Shown piece by piece: positions 42,762 through 50,626 of a stretch of DNA of 64,000 bases. This stretch comes from Verrucomicrobium sp. Lineage in GTDB: Bacteria > Verrucomicrobiota > Verrucomicrobiia > Methylacidiphilales > UBA1321. The DNA lies in the NCBI GenBank assembly GCA_017849585.1, contig JAFIGT010000042.1:1-64000 (forward strand). Reading direction: 5' to 3'. Position 1 is the first letter of the stretch. Each line of letters opens with the position of its first letter. The notes beneath the pieces are model-generated. The model was not told where the DNA came from. It was given only the letters and a program-made list of their open reading frames with translations, and did no database searches. Both the position numbers and the translations under genes were made by a program.

Positions 42762-43790
42762 CTACTGCGTCACTGGAGCCGCGGCCGTTTCCGTCGCGCC
42801 ATCCGCTTTCAAAAGGCCGAACAATTGCTTCGTCCACTTTTCGAAATCGGGGTGAGACTGATAACCCTTGACGACGTTGAACATATCCGTCAGAGCCATG
42901 GCGCGTTGACCGAGCAGCAATCGGTCCTCAGCTTTTTTCCACAGCAATGTCGGCAGGGTCTGGTTCTGGTACTTGTCGAGGTCGATGGCCAGATCGCTCT
43001 TGCGGGCCAATTCTTCGGCGCGCGCCATGCGGTCATCCCAGAGTTCCAGCAGGCGGACGTCCTTTTTCTCGCGCATGTAGGGCATGAGCATCTTGTCCAC
43101 GATGCCCTCGATATTGCCGCTCGATTGCTCCCAATCCTTGATCGCGCCGATATGTCCTTCCAGCCGGTACCAGCGCACAAAGACGCTGCCCGACATGGGC
43201 TTGTTGAGAATGTCGCGGCCCGTGCTCAGCACCGCCTTGTTGATTTTTTCACCCTGTTTATCCTTGGGCCGGTACTTTTCGTTGCGCTCCTGCACTTCGT
43301 TGCGCGTTTTTTCGCGTTTGATCAGGTCGGAAATATTGGCGGATAATTGCCCGGTGTATTCGAGCAGCGAGGGCATCAGTTCCTCAATCTTGTCCCCGTC
43401 CAACCGCTTCAGACTCAGAACGAGATAGCGCAGGTGTAATTGGAGCGCGGTGCGGAAATCGTCATCGAGCAGCATCTCCTTGTTCTTCTCGCGCCAAGCG
43501 GCGAATTCGGAGCCGTCCTTCGGCTTGCCTTCGTGCTCGACGGCCTGAATGGCGTCCTCGTATAACGCCACGGCGGCTTGCTTGGTCGCGGAGGCGGCCG
43601 TGAGCGCGTCGATCTGCTGGCGCAGACCGCTCTTGAATTGCCCGGAGCGATTCTTCTGGATCAACTCCAGTTCCTTCAGGATCTGCTGCGGCTCCATCGT
43701 GGGAGCGTTTTGACCCCGCGCCATTCCCAAGAGGAAGGTTACAACAACACCCGCCGCCAACCAACGCTCAAACCGTGGCAATAAGATCAT
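42762..43790 (-). CDS. Secreted helical protein of unknown function
   Basis: The 342-residue protein has a signal peptide (MILLPRFERWLAAGVVVTFL, cleavage near ARGQ) and an otherwise charged, mostly helical sequence. It has no cysteines, no enzymatic motif, and several Lys/Glu-rich stretches (IQKNRSGQFKSGLRQQIDAL, LIKREKTRNEVQERNEKYRP) that could form coiled coils or TPR-like helices. I do not recognise a family. It lies upstream of lpxC/fabZ on the same strand, so an envelope role is possible, but the 143-base gap weakens an operon claim. It is divergent from asd. Confidence 0.65.
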   Translation of the reverse strand: MILLPRFERWLAAGVVVTFLLGMARGQNAPTMEPQQILKELELIQKNRSGQFKSGLRQQIDALTAASATKQAAVALYEDAIQAVEHEGKPKDGSEFAAWREKNKEMLLDDDFRTALQLHLRYLVLSLKRLDGDKIEELMPSLLEYTGQLSANISDLIKREKTRNEVQERNEKYRPKDKQGEKINKAVLSTGRDILNKPMSGSVFVRWYRLEGHIGAIKDWEQSSGNIEGIVDKMLMPYMREKKDVRLLELWDDRMARAEELARKSDLAIDLDKYQNQTLPTLLWKKAEDRLLLGQRAMALTDMFNVVKGYQSHPDFEKWTKQLFGLLKADGATETAAAPVTQ

Positions 43791-43925
43791 CGCAGCTCAA
43801 GATTCAAGACTCCCATGCCCGCCGTCAAGACCGATTCAATCCTCAAAAAGGAATTCCACCGTTTTTCCATATCCTGCTGGTCAAATTCAGGCTGACCCAG
43901 TAGTATGCACGGTTTCGCCATTTCC

Positions 43926-44930
43926 ATGAAGACTTATAACATTGCCATCGTAGGCGCGACCGGAGCGGTCGGCGTCGAAATTCTACGTACACTTGAACGC
44001 CGTCAGTTCCCCACCGGCACCGTCCGCCTGCTGGCGTCCGCCCGTTCCGTTGGCAAGACCCTCACTTATCGCGGTGAATCCCTCCAGGTCGAGGAACTCA
44101 CCGAGAACTCCTTTAATGACATCCACTACGCGATCTTCAGCGCCGGAGCAACCCGCTCGCGTCAATTCGCCCCCGCTGCCATCAAGGCTGGCGCGGTCGT
44201 GATCGATAATTCGTCCGCCTTCCGCATGCAGGAAGATGTGCCGCTCGTCGTACCGGAAATCAATCCGGGCGACCTGAAGAAGCACAAGGGCATCGTGGCG
44301 AACCCGAATTGCTCCGCGGCGATTCTCGGCGTGCCACTCTGGCCGTTGCACGAAGCGGCGACCATCGAACGCATCATCGTCAGCACGTACCAATCGGCCA
44401 GCGGCGCGGGTGCGCAGGCGATGGCGGAACTGGAAAGCCAGGCGAAGCAATTTGCCAAGGGCGAACCGATCACCAAGTCGGTCTTCCCTCACCAGATCGC
44501 CTTCAATCTTTTCTCCCATAACACCAAGGTGGCCGAGAATGGTTACAACGAGGAAGAGAACAAGGTCACCGAGGAAATCCGCAAGATGTTCCATGTGCCA
44601 AATCTCCCGATCTGCGCCACCTGCATTCGCGTGCCGGTGTTCCGCGCGCATTCCGAATCGGTGGTGATCGAGACCAAGCGTCCGCTTTCTCCCGAGGAAG
44701 CCCGCGCCATTTTGGCCAAGGCTCCCGGCGTGAAGCTCGTCGACGATGTGACGAATAATCACTTCCCGATGCCGATCGAAGCCAGCGGCGATCTCGACGT
44801 ACACGTGGGTCGCATCCGCAAGGATAACTCGCACCCGAACAGCCTCGCGTTGTTCATCAGCGGCGACCAGTTGCTCAAGGGCGCGGCGTGGAACGCGGTA
44901 CAGATTGCTGAATACTTAGCCAAGGGCTAA
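43926..44930 (+). CDS. asd: Aspartate-semialdehyde dehydrogenase
   Basis: The enzyme converts aspartyl phosphate to aspartate semialdehyde with NADPH, the branch point to lysine/diaminopimelate, threonine and methionine. From ATG 43926 there are 334 residues: the Rossmann motif YNIAIVGATGAVGVEIL at the N-terminus, catalytic Cys129 in VANPNCSAAILG, STYQSASGAGAQAM, and NHFPMPIEASG-DLDVHVGRIR near the end. An ATG at 43905 would add seven poor residues. The stop codon lies in a perfect hairpin (44911-44935), followed by a repeat element. Confidence 0.95.
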   Translation: MKTYNIAIVGATGAVGVEILRTLERRQFPTGTVRLLASARSVGKTLTYRGESLQVEELTENSFNDIHYAIFSAGATRSRQFAPAAIKAGAVVIDNSSAFRMQEDVPLVVPEINPGDLKKHKGIVANPNCSAAILGVPLWPLHEAATIERIIVSTYQSASGAGAQAMAELESQAKQFAKGEPITKSVFPHQIAFNLFSHNTKVAENGYNEEENKVTEEIRKMFHVPNLPICATCIRVPVFRAHSESVVIETKRPLSPEEARAILAKAPGVKLVDDVTNNHFPMPIEASGDLDVHVGRIRKDNSHPNSLALFISGDQLLKGAAWNAVQIAEYLAKG

Positions 44931-44935
44931 GTATT
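44911..44935 (+). terminator. Hairpin overlapping the asd stop codon
   Basis: AATACTTAGCC (44911-44921) and GGCTAAGTATT (44925-44935) form a perfect 11-pair stem with loop AAG; the TAA stop of asd is inside the second arm. There is no T-run. It may protect the mRNA 3' end, or it may be the leftmost unit of the repeat element that follows. Confidence 0.45.
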
Positions 44936-45067
44936 CAAAGTTCTAGGTACGAAGTTCTAGGTACTAAGTATTGGCTTTGTCCCAATCAGCGCGAAGGTGC
45001 GCCTAATCGGGACTCGTCATTTCGATTCTTTACCTAGAACCTAGTACTTAGTACCTCGTACTTTTCC
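44936..45067. repeat. Intergenic inverted-repeat element (TTCTAGGTAC arms)
   Basis: The left arm contains AAGTTCTAGGTAC twice plus TACTAAGTA. The right arm (about 45030-45067) carries the inverse order (TACCTAGAACCTAGTACTTA, then GTACCTCGTACTTTTC) around a core of about 55 bases. Together they could fold into a long imperfect hairpin. Architecture and placement between housekeeping genes match the element at 39915-40052. A related short piece (AGTACGAGGTTCGTACTTGA) lies at about 45517-45536. Confidence 0.6.
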
Positions 45068-45092
45068 TGAATTACTGAAGTAATTCAGGAAA
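45063..45092 (-). terminator. 13-pair hairpin overlapping the thioesterase stop codon
   Basis: TTTCCTGAATTAC and GTAATTCAGGAAA form a perfect stem with a four-base loop, spanning the TAA stop (45072-45074). As with asd, the last codons themselves make one arm. No T-run follows on the minus strand. Confidence 0.45.
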
Positions 45093-45500
45093 CGCTTCCT
45101 TCCACGCTTGCGGCACGCGCTGGGGACGACCGCCCGGCAATTGGACCGTCACCATCGTCTGGCGACATTTGGCAATGAACACGCCGTCCGATTCGCGGGT
45201 GATGGTCGATTCGATGTAGAACTTCACTTTCTCCATCCCGGCAAGTTTCACATCGATGAGCAGAATATCGCCCAACTTCGCGGGTCGAAGGTAATCAATT
45301 TCCGTACGGGCGACGACCGGCACAAGCCCCGTCTCGCCCATCTCCTTCACCGTCCAACCGAGATGTGCGGAAAACTTCGACCGCGCCGCTTCGATCAAGC
45401 GCAGGTAGGCAACGTTGTGCACGACGCCACCGGCATCAGTATCAAAATAGTAAACCTCAATGGGAGTGACGAGACGGGGTTCTTTGGGGAGAGAGGACAT
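45072..45500 (-). CDS. Acyl-CoA thioesterase, YbgC/4-hydroxybenzoyl-CoA thioesterase family
   Basis: The 142-residue hotdog-fold thioesterase has the family motif VYYFDTDAGGVVHNVAYLRLIEAARS near residues 16-39, with the catalytic Asp in this segment (Asp20 or Asp22), and VVARTEIDYLRPAKLGDILL for the central strands. Relatives hydrolyse short-chain or aromatic acyl-CoA or act with the Tol-Pal system; no tol genes are adjacent here. It lies between two palindromic repeat pieces and shares strand with ppk2, 45 bases downstream of it. The start is ATG 45500. Confidence 0.88.
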   Translation of the reverse strand: MSSLPKEPRLVTPIEVYYFDTDAGGVVHNVAYLRLIEAARSKFSAHLGWTVKEMGETGLVPVVARTEIDYLRPAKLGDILLIDVKLAGMEKVKFYIESTITRESDGVFIAKCRQTMVTVQLPGGRPQRVPQAWKEAFPELLQ

Positions 45501-45545
45501 ACGCGTAAAAAAACACAGTACGAGGTTCGTACTTGATACTTTCAG

Positions 45546-46256
45546 TTAAAACTCCGCTGCGAACCGCTTGGCGATGTGCTTGAGCACCTTGATGCGGCCA
45601 TGCCATTTGAATTCGCCTTCGACAACATGCCATGGCGCGAGCTTCGTGTCGGTACGCTCGAACATCTCTTCAGCGGCGGCGACATGTTCTTTCCACTTGC
45701 GGCGATTGCGCCAGTCTTCATCGCTGATCTTCCAGTGTTTGTACGGATCGGCGGCACGTTTTTCGAAGCGCTTGAGCTGCTCGCTTTTGCTGATGTGCAG
45801 GTAGAATTTCATCATGACCGCGCCACCCTCGACGAGCGTGCGTTCGAAATCATTGATCTCGCGATAGGCGCGCTTCCATTCGTCCTCGGTACAGAATTCC
45901 TCCACGCGTTCGACGAGCACGCGGCCATACCAAGAGCGGTCGTAAATGGCGACTTCGCCCTCGCACGGCAGCTTGTTCCAGAAGCGCCAGAGGTAATGGT
46001 GGCGGTACTCTTCCGCCGTCGGCTTGATGATCGAGTACACGCGGACGAGACGCGGATCGAGCTTCTCCGTGATGCGCTTGATGATGCCGCCCTTGCCCGC
46101 CGCGTCGGGGCCTTCAAAGACTAGAATGACGGTCCGCTTACTCTCCAGAATGCGTCGCTGATAGTGTAACAATGACAACTGCAACTCTTGCAGTTTCTCA
46201 CGGTATTCGTCTTTGGAAATCTGCTTCTCTAGATCGAGTTCATCAAGTCGTCCCAT
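45546..46256 (-). CDS. Polyphosphate kinase 2 family protein
   Basis: PPK2 enzymes transfer phosphate between polyphosphate and nucleotides. The 236-residue P-loop protein has Walker A FEGPDAAGKGG (about 48-57), the lid/Walker B region IYDRSWYGRVLVERVEEF, and RYEKRAADPYKHWKIS-like text (FEKRAADPYKHWKISDEDW), all typical of single-domain PPK2. Whether it prefers AMP, ADP or GDP cannot be told. It is divergent from gnd; the 162-base gap contains TTGTAAGGTGACCTACAA (46347-46364), an imperfect palindrome that might be an operator for either gene. Confidence 0.92.
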   Translation of the reverse strand: MGRLDELDLEKQISKDEYREKLQELQLSLLHYQRRILESKRTVILVFEGPDAAGKGGIIKRITEKLDPRLVRVYSIIKPTAEEYRHHYLWRFWNKLPCEGEVAIYDRSWYGRVLVERVEEFCTEDEWKRAYREINDFERTLVEGGAVMMKFYLHISKSEQLKRFEKRAADPYKHWKISDEDWRNRRKWKEHVAAAEEMFERTDTKLAPWHVVEGEFKWHGRIKVLKHIAKRFAAEF

Positions 46257-46346
46257 GGCGGGTTGTTATTAAGGTCGAATGCGCGGCAAACGCAACTCGT
46301 AAATTTTCGGATTCGCATAAATTTGGATTGTCGACGGTCCAACCCG

Positions 46347-46364
46347 TTGTAAGGTGACCTACAA
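46347..46364. promoter_or_regulatory. Imperfect palindrome in the ppk2-gnd divergent region
   Basis: TTGTA and TACAA arms flank GGT/ACC with one extra base. It lies 55 bases upstream of gnd and 90 bases upstream of the PPK2 gene. Operator role is a guess based on symmetry and place. Confidence 0.25.
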
Positions 46365-46418
46365 TCGTCACGAGTCATCCTTATAGCTCAACTTTCCCAA
46401 CCTTAATTACCTACTACC

Positions 46419-47876
46419 ATGGAACCTCAAGCTGATCTCGCTCTCATTGGTCTGGCCGTCATGGGCCAGAATCTCATCCTCAACATGAACGACCACGGAT
46501 TCACCGTCGTCGCTTACAATCGCACGGTTTCGAAAGTCGACGATTTTCTGAACAAGGAAGCCAAGGGCACGAAGGTCGTCGGCGCGCATTCCATCGAGGA
46601 AATGCTTTCCAAACTGAAGCGCCCCCGCCGCGTCATGATGCTGGTGAAGGCCGGTCAGGCCGTGGATGATTTCATCGCGCAGATCGCGCCGCACCTCGAA
46701 AAAGGCGACATCATCATTGATGGCGGCAACTCGCTCTACACCGATTCCATTCGCCGCACGAAGGAACTCGAAGCGAAGGGACTGCTCTTCATCGGTACCG
46801 GCGTTTCCGGCGGTGAAGAAGGCGCCCGTCGCGGGCCTTCGATCATGCCCGGTGGTAGCCCCGCCGCGTGGCCGCACGTGAAGGACATTTTCCAAGCCAT
46901 CAGTGCCAAGGTCGAAGACGGTTCGCCATGCTGCGACTGGGTGGGCGAAAACGGTGCGGGCCATTATGTGAAGATGGTGCACAACGGCATTGAGTACGGC
47001 GACATGCAGCTCATCGGCGAAGCGTATCACCTGCTCTCCTCCGCGCTCGGCCTGAAAGCGGCCGAACTCGGTGAGGTGTTCACCGCATGGAACAAGACGG
47101 AACTCGATTCGTACCTGATCGAGATCACCGCCGATATTTTCAAATTCAAGGACACGGACGGTCAACCGCTCGTGGACAAGATCCTCGACGCTGCCGGTCA
47201 AAAAGGCACCGGCAAGTGGACGGTCGAAAGCGCGCTCGATCGCGTCGTTCCGGTCACGTTAATCGCCGAAGCGGTCTTCTCGCGCTGCCTGTCTTCGCTC
47301 AAGGCCGAGCGTGTCGCGGCCTCGAAGGTGCTCACCGGCCCGAAGAATACCGCCTTCACCGGCGACAAGAAGCAATTCATCGAAGACGTCCGCCTCGCCC
47401 TCTACGCGTCGAAGATCGTCTCATACGCGCAGGGTTATATGTTGATGCGCGAAGCGGCCAAGGAATACGGCTGGCATTTGAATTACGGCGGCATCGCCCT
47501 CATGTGGCGCGGCGGTTGCATCATCCGCAGCCGGTTCCTCGGCAAGATCAAGGAAGCCTTCGACAAGAATCCGCAACTCGGCAACTTGCTGCTCGACGAT
47601 TTCTTCCATGCGGCCATCGATCAGGCGCAGGACTCCTGGCGTCGCGTGGTTTCGCACGGCGCGCTGCTCGGCATTCCCACGCCGACCTTCTCGACGGCAC
47701 TGGCATTCTACGACGGCTACCGCACGGGCAACCTCCCGGCCAACTTGCTACAGGCGCAACGCGACTACTTCGGAGCGCATACCTACGAGCGCATCGATCA
47801 ACCCCGCGGCCAGTTCTTTCACACGAACTGGACCGGCCACGGAGGCGATGTCTCGTCTTCGACCTACAACGCTTAA
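46419..47876 (+). CDS. gnd: 6-phosphogluconate dehydrogenase, decarboxylating
   Basis: The enzyme oxidatively decarboxylates 6-phosphogluconate to ribulose 5-phosphate with NADP+. The 485 residues fit the long-chain form. It shows the cofactor motif LALIGLAVMGQNLILNMNDHGF, VAYNRT, GDIIIDGGNSLYTDS, the catalytic GVSGGEEGARRGPSIMPGG and HYVKMVHNGIEYGDMQLI, and a C-terminal FHTNWTGHGGDVSSSTYNA tail. It is followed by zwf after 169 bases, so the pair provides the oxidative pentose phosphate branch. ATG 46419 has no strong ribosome site. Confidence 0.97.
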   Translation: MEPQADLALIGLAVMGQNLILNMNDHGFTVVAYNRTVSKVDDFLNKEAKGTKVVGAHSIEEMLSKLKRPRRVMMLVKAGQAVDDFIAQIAPHLEKGDIIIDGGNSLYTDSIRRTKELEAKGLLFIGTGVSGGEEGARRGPSIMPGGSPAAWPHVKDIFQAISAKVEDGSPCCDWVGENGAGHYVKMVHNGIEYGDMQLIGEAYHLLSSALGLKAAELGEVFTAWNKTELDSYLIEITADIFKFKDTDGQPLVDKILDAAGQKGTGKWTVESALDRVVPVTLIAEAVFSRCLSSLKAERVAASKVLTGPKNTAFTGDKKQFIEDVRLALYASKIVSYAQGYMLMREAAKEYGWHLNYGGIALMWRGGCIIRSRFLGKIKEAFDKNPQLGNLLLDDFFHAAIDQAQDSWRRVVSHGALLGIPTPTFSTALAFYDGYRTGNLPANLLQAQRDYFGAHTYERIDQPRGQFFHTNWTGHGGDVSSSTYNA

Positions 47877-48045
47877 TCCACTCAAGACCACAGGAGAATA
47901 CGCCGACTATAAGATAGGTCCAAATCCCCTCCCTCACCGGAGGGGTGGCGAACAAGGGAGCCGTCATGCACGGCCGCCGGGGAAAACAGGACGGACTTGC
48001 GCCGCTCTGTGAACTGACTCACCACGATAAACACAGGAACGACTT
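47877..48045 (+). other. gnd-zwf spacer with a GC hairpin
   Basis: The spacer holds CCCCTCC-CTCACC-GGAGGGG (47926-47945), a strong seven-pair hairpin, then a smaller GCCGT/ACGGC stem near 47961-47975. No T-run follows, so this may be an mRNA processing or stability element within a gnd-zwf transcript rather than a terminator. A ribosome site (AGGA) precedes zwf. No small gene is evident. Confidence 0.35.
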
Positions 48046-49581
48046 ATGCCCAACTCCAATGCTGCCACCAACTGCATCGTGAACCCCAAAAAAGTGGCCC
48101 CCGCCGCGGCCATCATCTTTGGTGCCACCGGCGATTTGACCCATCGCAAAATCGTTCCAGCCTTTTATCATCTCGCCAAGAACGGTCTGCTGCCGGATGG
48201 CTTTGTCATCATGGGCTTCGCCCGCCGTCCGAAATCGGACGATGAATTCCGTAAGGATTTGAAAGAGGCCCTCGACAAGTTCTCCCACACCAAGCCGATC
48301 GACGAAGACGTCTGGGCGAAACTCTCGCAACACATCTATTATTTCCAAGGTGACCTGCCCGATGCCGAGTCGTACCGCAAGCTCAACGAAAAACTGAAAG
48401 GCCTGCCCGAAGCTTCCATCATCCAAGGCAACTATCTTTTCTACCTCGCCACCTCACCGAACTACTTCAACATCGTCGCCCAGAACCTTTCCGAAGCCGG
48501 ACTCGCCACCGGTTCGCCGGACCAGATGCGCCGCCTGATCGTGGAAAAGCCGTTCGGCGAGGATCTCGCCAGCGCGAAGGAGTTGAACAAATCCCTGCAG
48601 GCTGCCTTCCCGGAAAAGAACATCTTCCGTATCGACCACTATCTCGGCAAGGAGACGGTGCAAAATCTCCTCTATTTCCGTTTCGCCAATTCCATTTACG
48701 AGCCGCTCTGGAATCGCCGCTACATCGATCACGTGCAGATCACCGTGGCAGAAAAAGTCGGCGTGGAGGGCCGCGGCGGTTACTACGATACTGCGGGCGC
48801 CTCGCGCGACATGCTCCAAAATCACCTCTTCCAGCTCCTCACCATCACCGCGATGGAACCCCCGGCCTCGCTCGATGCCGAATCGATCCGCGATGAAAAA
48901 GTGAAGGTGCTCAAGTCCATCCCCACGCCACGTCCTGAAGAACTCGCCAAGAGCGCCGTCCGGGCCCAATACGGGGGCGGTTTCATCGATAAAAAGGCGA
49001 TCAACGCCTATCGCCAGGAAGAAAAGGTCAGCCCAAATTCGCTGACTGAAACCTACGTGGCCGTTCGCTTCGAAATCGACAACTGGCGCTGGGCAGGAGT
49101 GCCCTTCTACCTGCGCACTGGCAAGGCACTCACGAAGCAATTCACGGAAATCAATATCGTCTTCAATCGTCCGCCCAGCGTGCTCTTTGCCGCCGCCGGG
49201 GAAGCGCACCTGCGCCGCAACTCGCTTCGCATCCGCATCCAGCCGAACGAAGGCATCACGGTCAACTTCAACGCCAAGACGCCGTCCAAGTCCGCTGCGC
49301 AATTGGTCGACATGAAATTCACCTACCAGGGCGGTTTCACAGATTACCTGCCCGAGGCGTACGAACGGCTCATCATCGACGCGCTCGTCGGCGAATCGAC
49401 CCTCTTCACCCGGTCCGATGAAACCGAGGAAGCGTGGAGACTCGTGGATGCGGTGCATGCCGCGTGGGACCTGCAGACCGTCGAGAACCTTCCGCTCTAT
49501 GCGTGCGGTTCCATGGGCCCAGTCGAATCCGATCTTCTCCTTGAACGCGATGGCCGCCACTGGGTCTCGCCGAAGGATTAA
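48046..49581 (+). CDS. zwf: Glucose-6-phosphate 1-dehydrogenase
   Basis: The enzyme oxidises glucose 6-phosphate to 6-phosphogluconolactone, the entry of the oxidative pentose phosphate pathway. The 511 residues are typical. The N-terminal nucleotide motif is IIFGATGDLTHRKIVPAFYHL, the active site FRIDHYLGKETVQNLLYFRF contains the conserved RIDHYLGK, and GVPFYLRTGKAL and VHAAWDLQ are also present. No lactonase gene is adjacent. It is followed by a 13-pair hairpin at 49603-49637. Confidence 0.97.
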   Translation: MPNSNAATNCIVNPKKVAPAAAIIFGATGDLTHRKIVPAFYHLAKNGLLPDGFVIMGFARRPKSDDEFRKDLKEALDKFSHTKPIDEDVWAKLSQHIYYFQGDLPDAESYRKLNEKLKGLPEASIIQGNYLFYLATSPNYFNIVAQNLSEAGLATGSPDQMRRLIVEKPFGEDLASAKELNKSLQAAFPEKNIFRIDHYLGKETVQNLLYFRFANSIYEPLWNRRYIDHVQITVAEKVGVEGRGGYYDTAGASRDMLQNHLFQLLTITAMEPPASLDAESIRDEKVKVLKSIPTPRPEELAKSAVRAQYGGGFIDKKAINAYRQEEKVSPNSLTETYVAVRFEIDNWRWAGVPFYLRTGKALTKQFTEINIVFNRPPSVLFAAAGEAHLRRNSLRIRIQPNEGITVNFNAKTPSKSAAQLVDMKFTYQGGFTDYLPEAYERLIIDALVGESTLFTRSDETEEAWRLVDAVHAAWDLQTVENLPLYACGSMGPVESDLLLERDGRHWVSPKD

Positions 49582-49602
49582 GAATCTATAATCTTGGCGC
49601 GC

Positions 49603-49637
49603 GTCGTTTCGAGAGTTAGAGTCGCTCTCGAAACGAC
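49603..49637 (+). terminator. 13-pair hairpin between zwf and the TPR gene
   Basis: GTCGTTTCGAGAG and CTCTCGAAACGAC form a perfect stem with a nine-base loop. The TPR gene ATG is only 11 bases further on. There is no T-run, so this is either a zwf 3' end structure or a 5' leader hairpin that could limit translation of the TPR gene. Confidence 0.45.
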
Positions 49638-49648
49638 TGGGGATAACT

Positions 49649-50320
49649 ATGAAATACTTGCTCTTGGGATGTTGTCTACTCGCAGCGATTCTGCCACTTC
49701 ACGCCCAGGATATTAATAACGTTCCCGCCCCGAGTTCCTTTGCCGAGGACTACCGCGCCGCTCTCATCGCCTACAAAAACGGCGAATACAAAACCGCCCG
49801 CGAGGAAGCCCAGAAAGCGCAAAAGCTCAAAGCGGACGATCCCAAGCTGAAGATCCTGCAGGGTCGTATCGCGCTTGAACTCGGTGAATATCCCCTCGCC
49901 GAAAAACTCGTGAAAGCGGGGCTCGAAGCCGCGCCCGATTATACCCCCGGTTACGAATACCTCGGCGATGTCTATTTCCGTCAGCGGCAGTACGTGCCTG
50001 CCATGGACGCCTATCAACAATTCCTCAAGCTCCGCCCCAAAGATCCGGATGGCGTCCTGAAGATGCTCTACTGTCACGTCGGCCGCAACGATCTCTCCGG
50101 CGCCGGCAAACAGCTCATCCTGCTCGACCAATTTAGCGACCTGCACCCCGGCTATTACTTCGGCAAAGCCGCCATCGCGCAAGCGTCCAAGAAGGTCGAC
50201 GCCGTGGACAAGGACCTGCAACTCGCCCGCACCATGTACGGCAACGACACCTTCGCCACGCACATGAAGACGTTCCTGATTCTTTTCCCCGCACCCAAGC
50301 CGGTTGAAGAGAAGAAGTAG
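49649..50320 (+). CDS. Exported tetratricopeptide-repeat protein
   Basis: The 223-residue protein has a signal peptide (MKYLLLGCCLLAAILPLHAQ). About four helical TPR-like units lie between residues 30 and 190, with the TPR spacing of Ala/Gly/Tyr: ALIAYKNGEYKTAREEAQKA, GRIALELGEYPLAEKLVKAG, GDVYFRQRQYVPAMDAYQQF. It is probably a periplasmic scaffold for protein contacts; no specific partner is evident. It is followed by a small membrane protein gene 17 bases on. Start ATG 49649 is close behind the hairpin at 49603-49637. Confidence 0.8.
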   Translation: MKYLLLGCCLLAAILPLHAQDINNVPAPSSFAEDYRAALIAYKNGEYKTAREEAQKAQKLKADDPKLKILQGRIALELGEYPLAEKLVKAGLEAAPDYTPGYEYLGDVYFRQRQYVPAMDAYQQFLKLRPKDPDGVLKMLYCHVGRNDLSGAGKQLILLDQFSDLHPGYYFGKAAIAQASKKVDAVDKDLQLARTMYGNDTFATHMKTFLILFPAPKPVEEKK

Positions 50321-50337
50321 CCCACCTCCGACGAGTC

Positions 50338-50556
50338 ATGAAAGAAAGGCTCATTCAAATCGCGTCGTTTTTGGGCGGCGCACTTTTGGGCGTTTTGATT
50401 GGCATCGAGCTATGGTCGCTCAATCGTGATTTAGTGAGCGATTTCGTAAGCATTATTCTGTCGGTAATCTGTGCAATCCTGTCTGGTTTCTCAGCTCTGA
50501 TTTTGATTCATCGCACCCGGCACCCAGAAAAGACAAACTATACGCGGTGGTTGTAA
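50338..50556 (+). CDS. Small two-helix membrane protein of unknown function
   Basis: The 72-residue protein has two hydrophobic stretches (FLGGALLGVLIGIELWSL, residues 11-28, and FVSIILSVICAILSGFSALI, residues 36-55) and a basic, polar C-terminus (HRTRHPEKTNYTRW). I do not recognise a family. It starts 17 bases after the TPR gene and may be cotranscribed. Its composition is less GC-rich than that of its neighbours. It could be spurious, but the clean double-helix pattern argues for a real inner-membrane protein. Confidence 0.5.
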   Translation: MKERLIQIASFLGGALLGVLIGIELWSLNRDLVSDFVSIILSVICAILSGFSALILIHRTRHPEKTNYTRWL

Positions 50557-50626
50557 GGCGGGATTAGCCATCATAACTGACCTGTGCTATCTTCCCTCTC
50601 AACCCTGCAAACCCAAAGGAGAGTTC

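Noticed and set aside
41575-42855. Plus-strand frame of 426 codons opposite lpxC/fabZ
   Set aside because: It is a shadow of a very well conserved gene; composition is typical of antisense of GC-rich coding DNA.
48454-49560. Minus-strand frame of 368 codons opposite zwf
   Set aside because: Zwf is intact and certain; the antisense frame has no recognisable domain.
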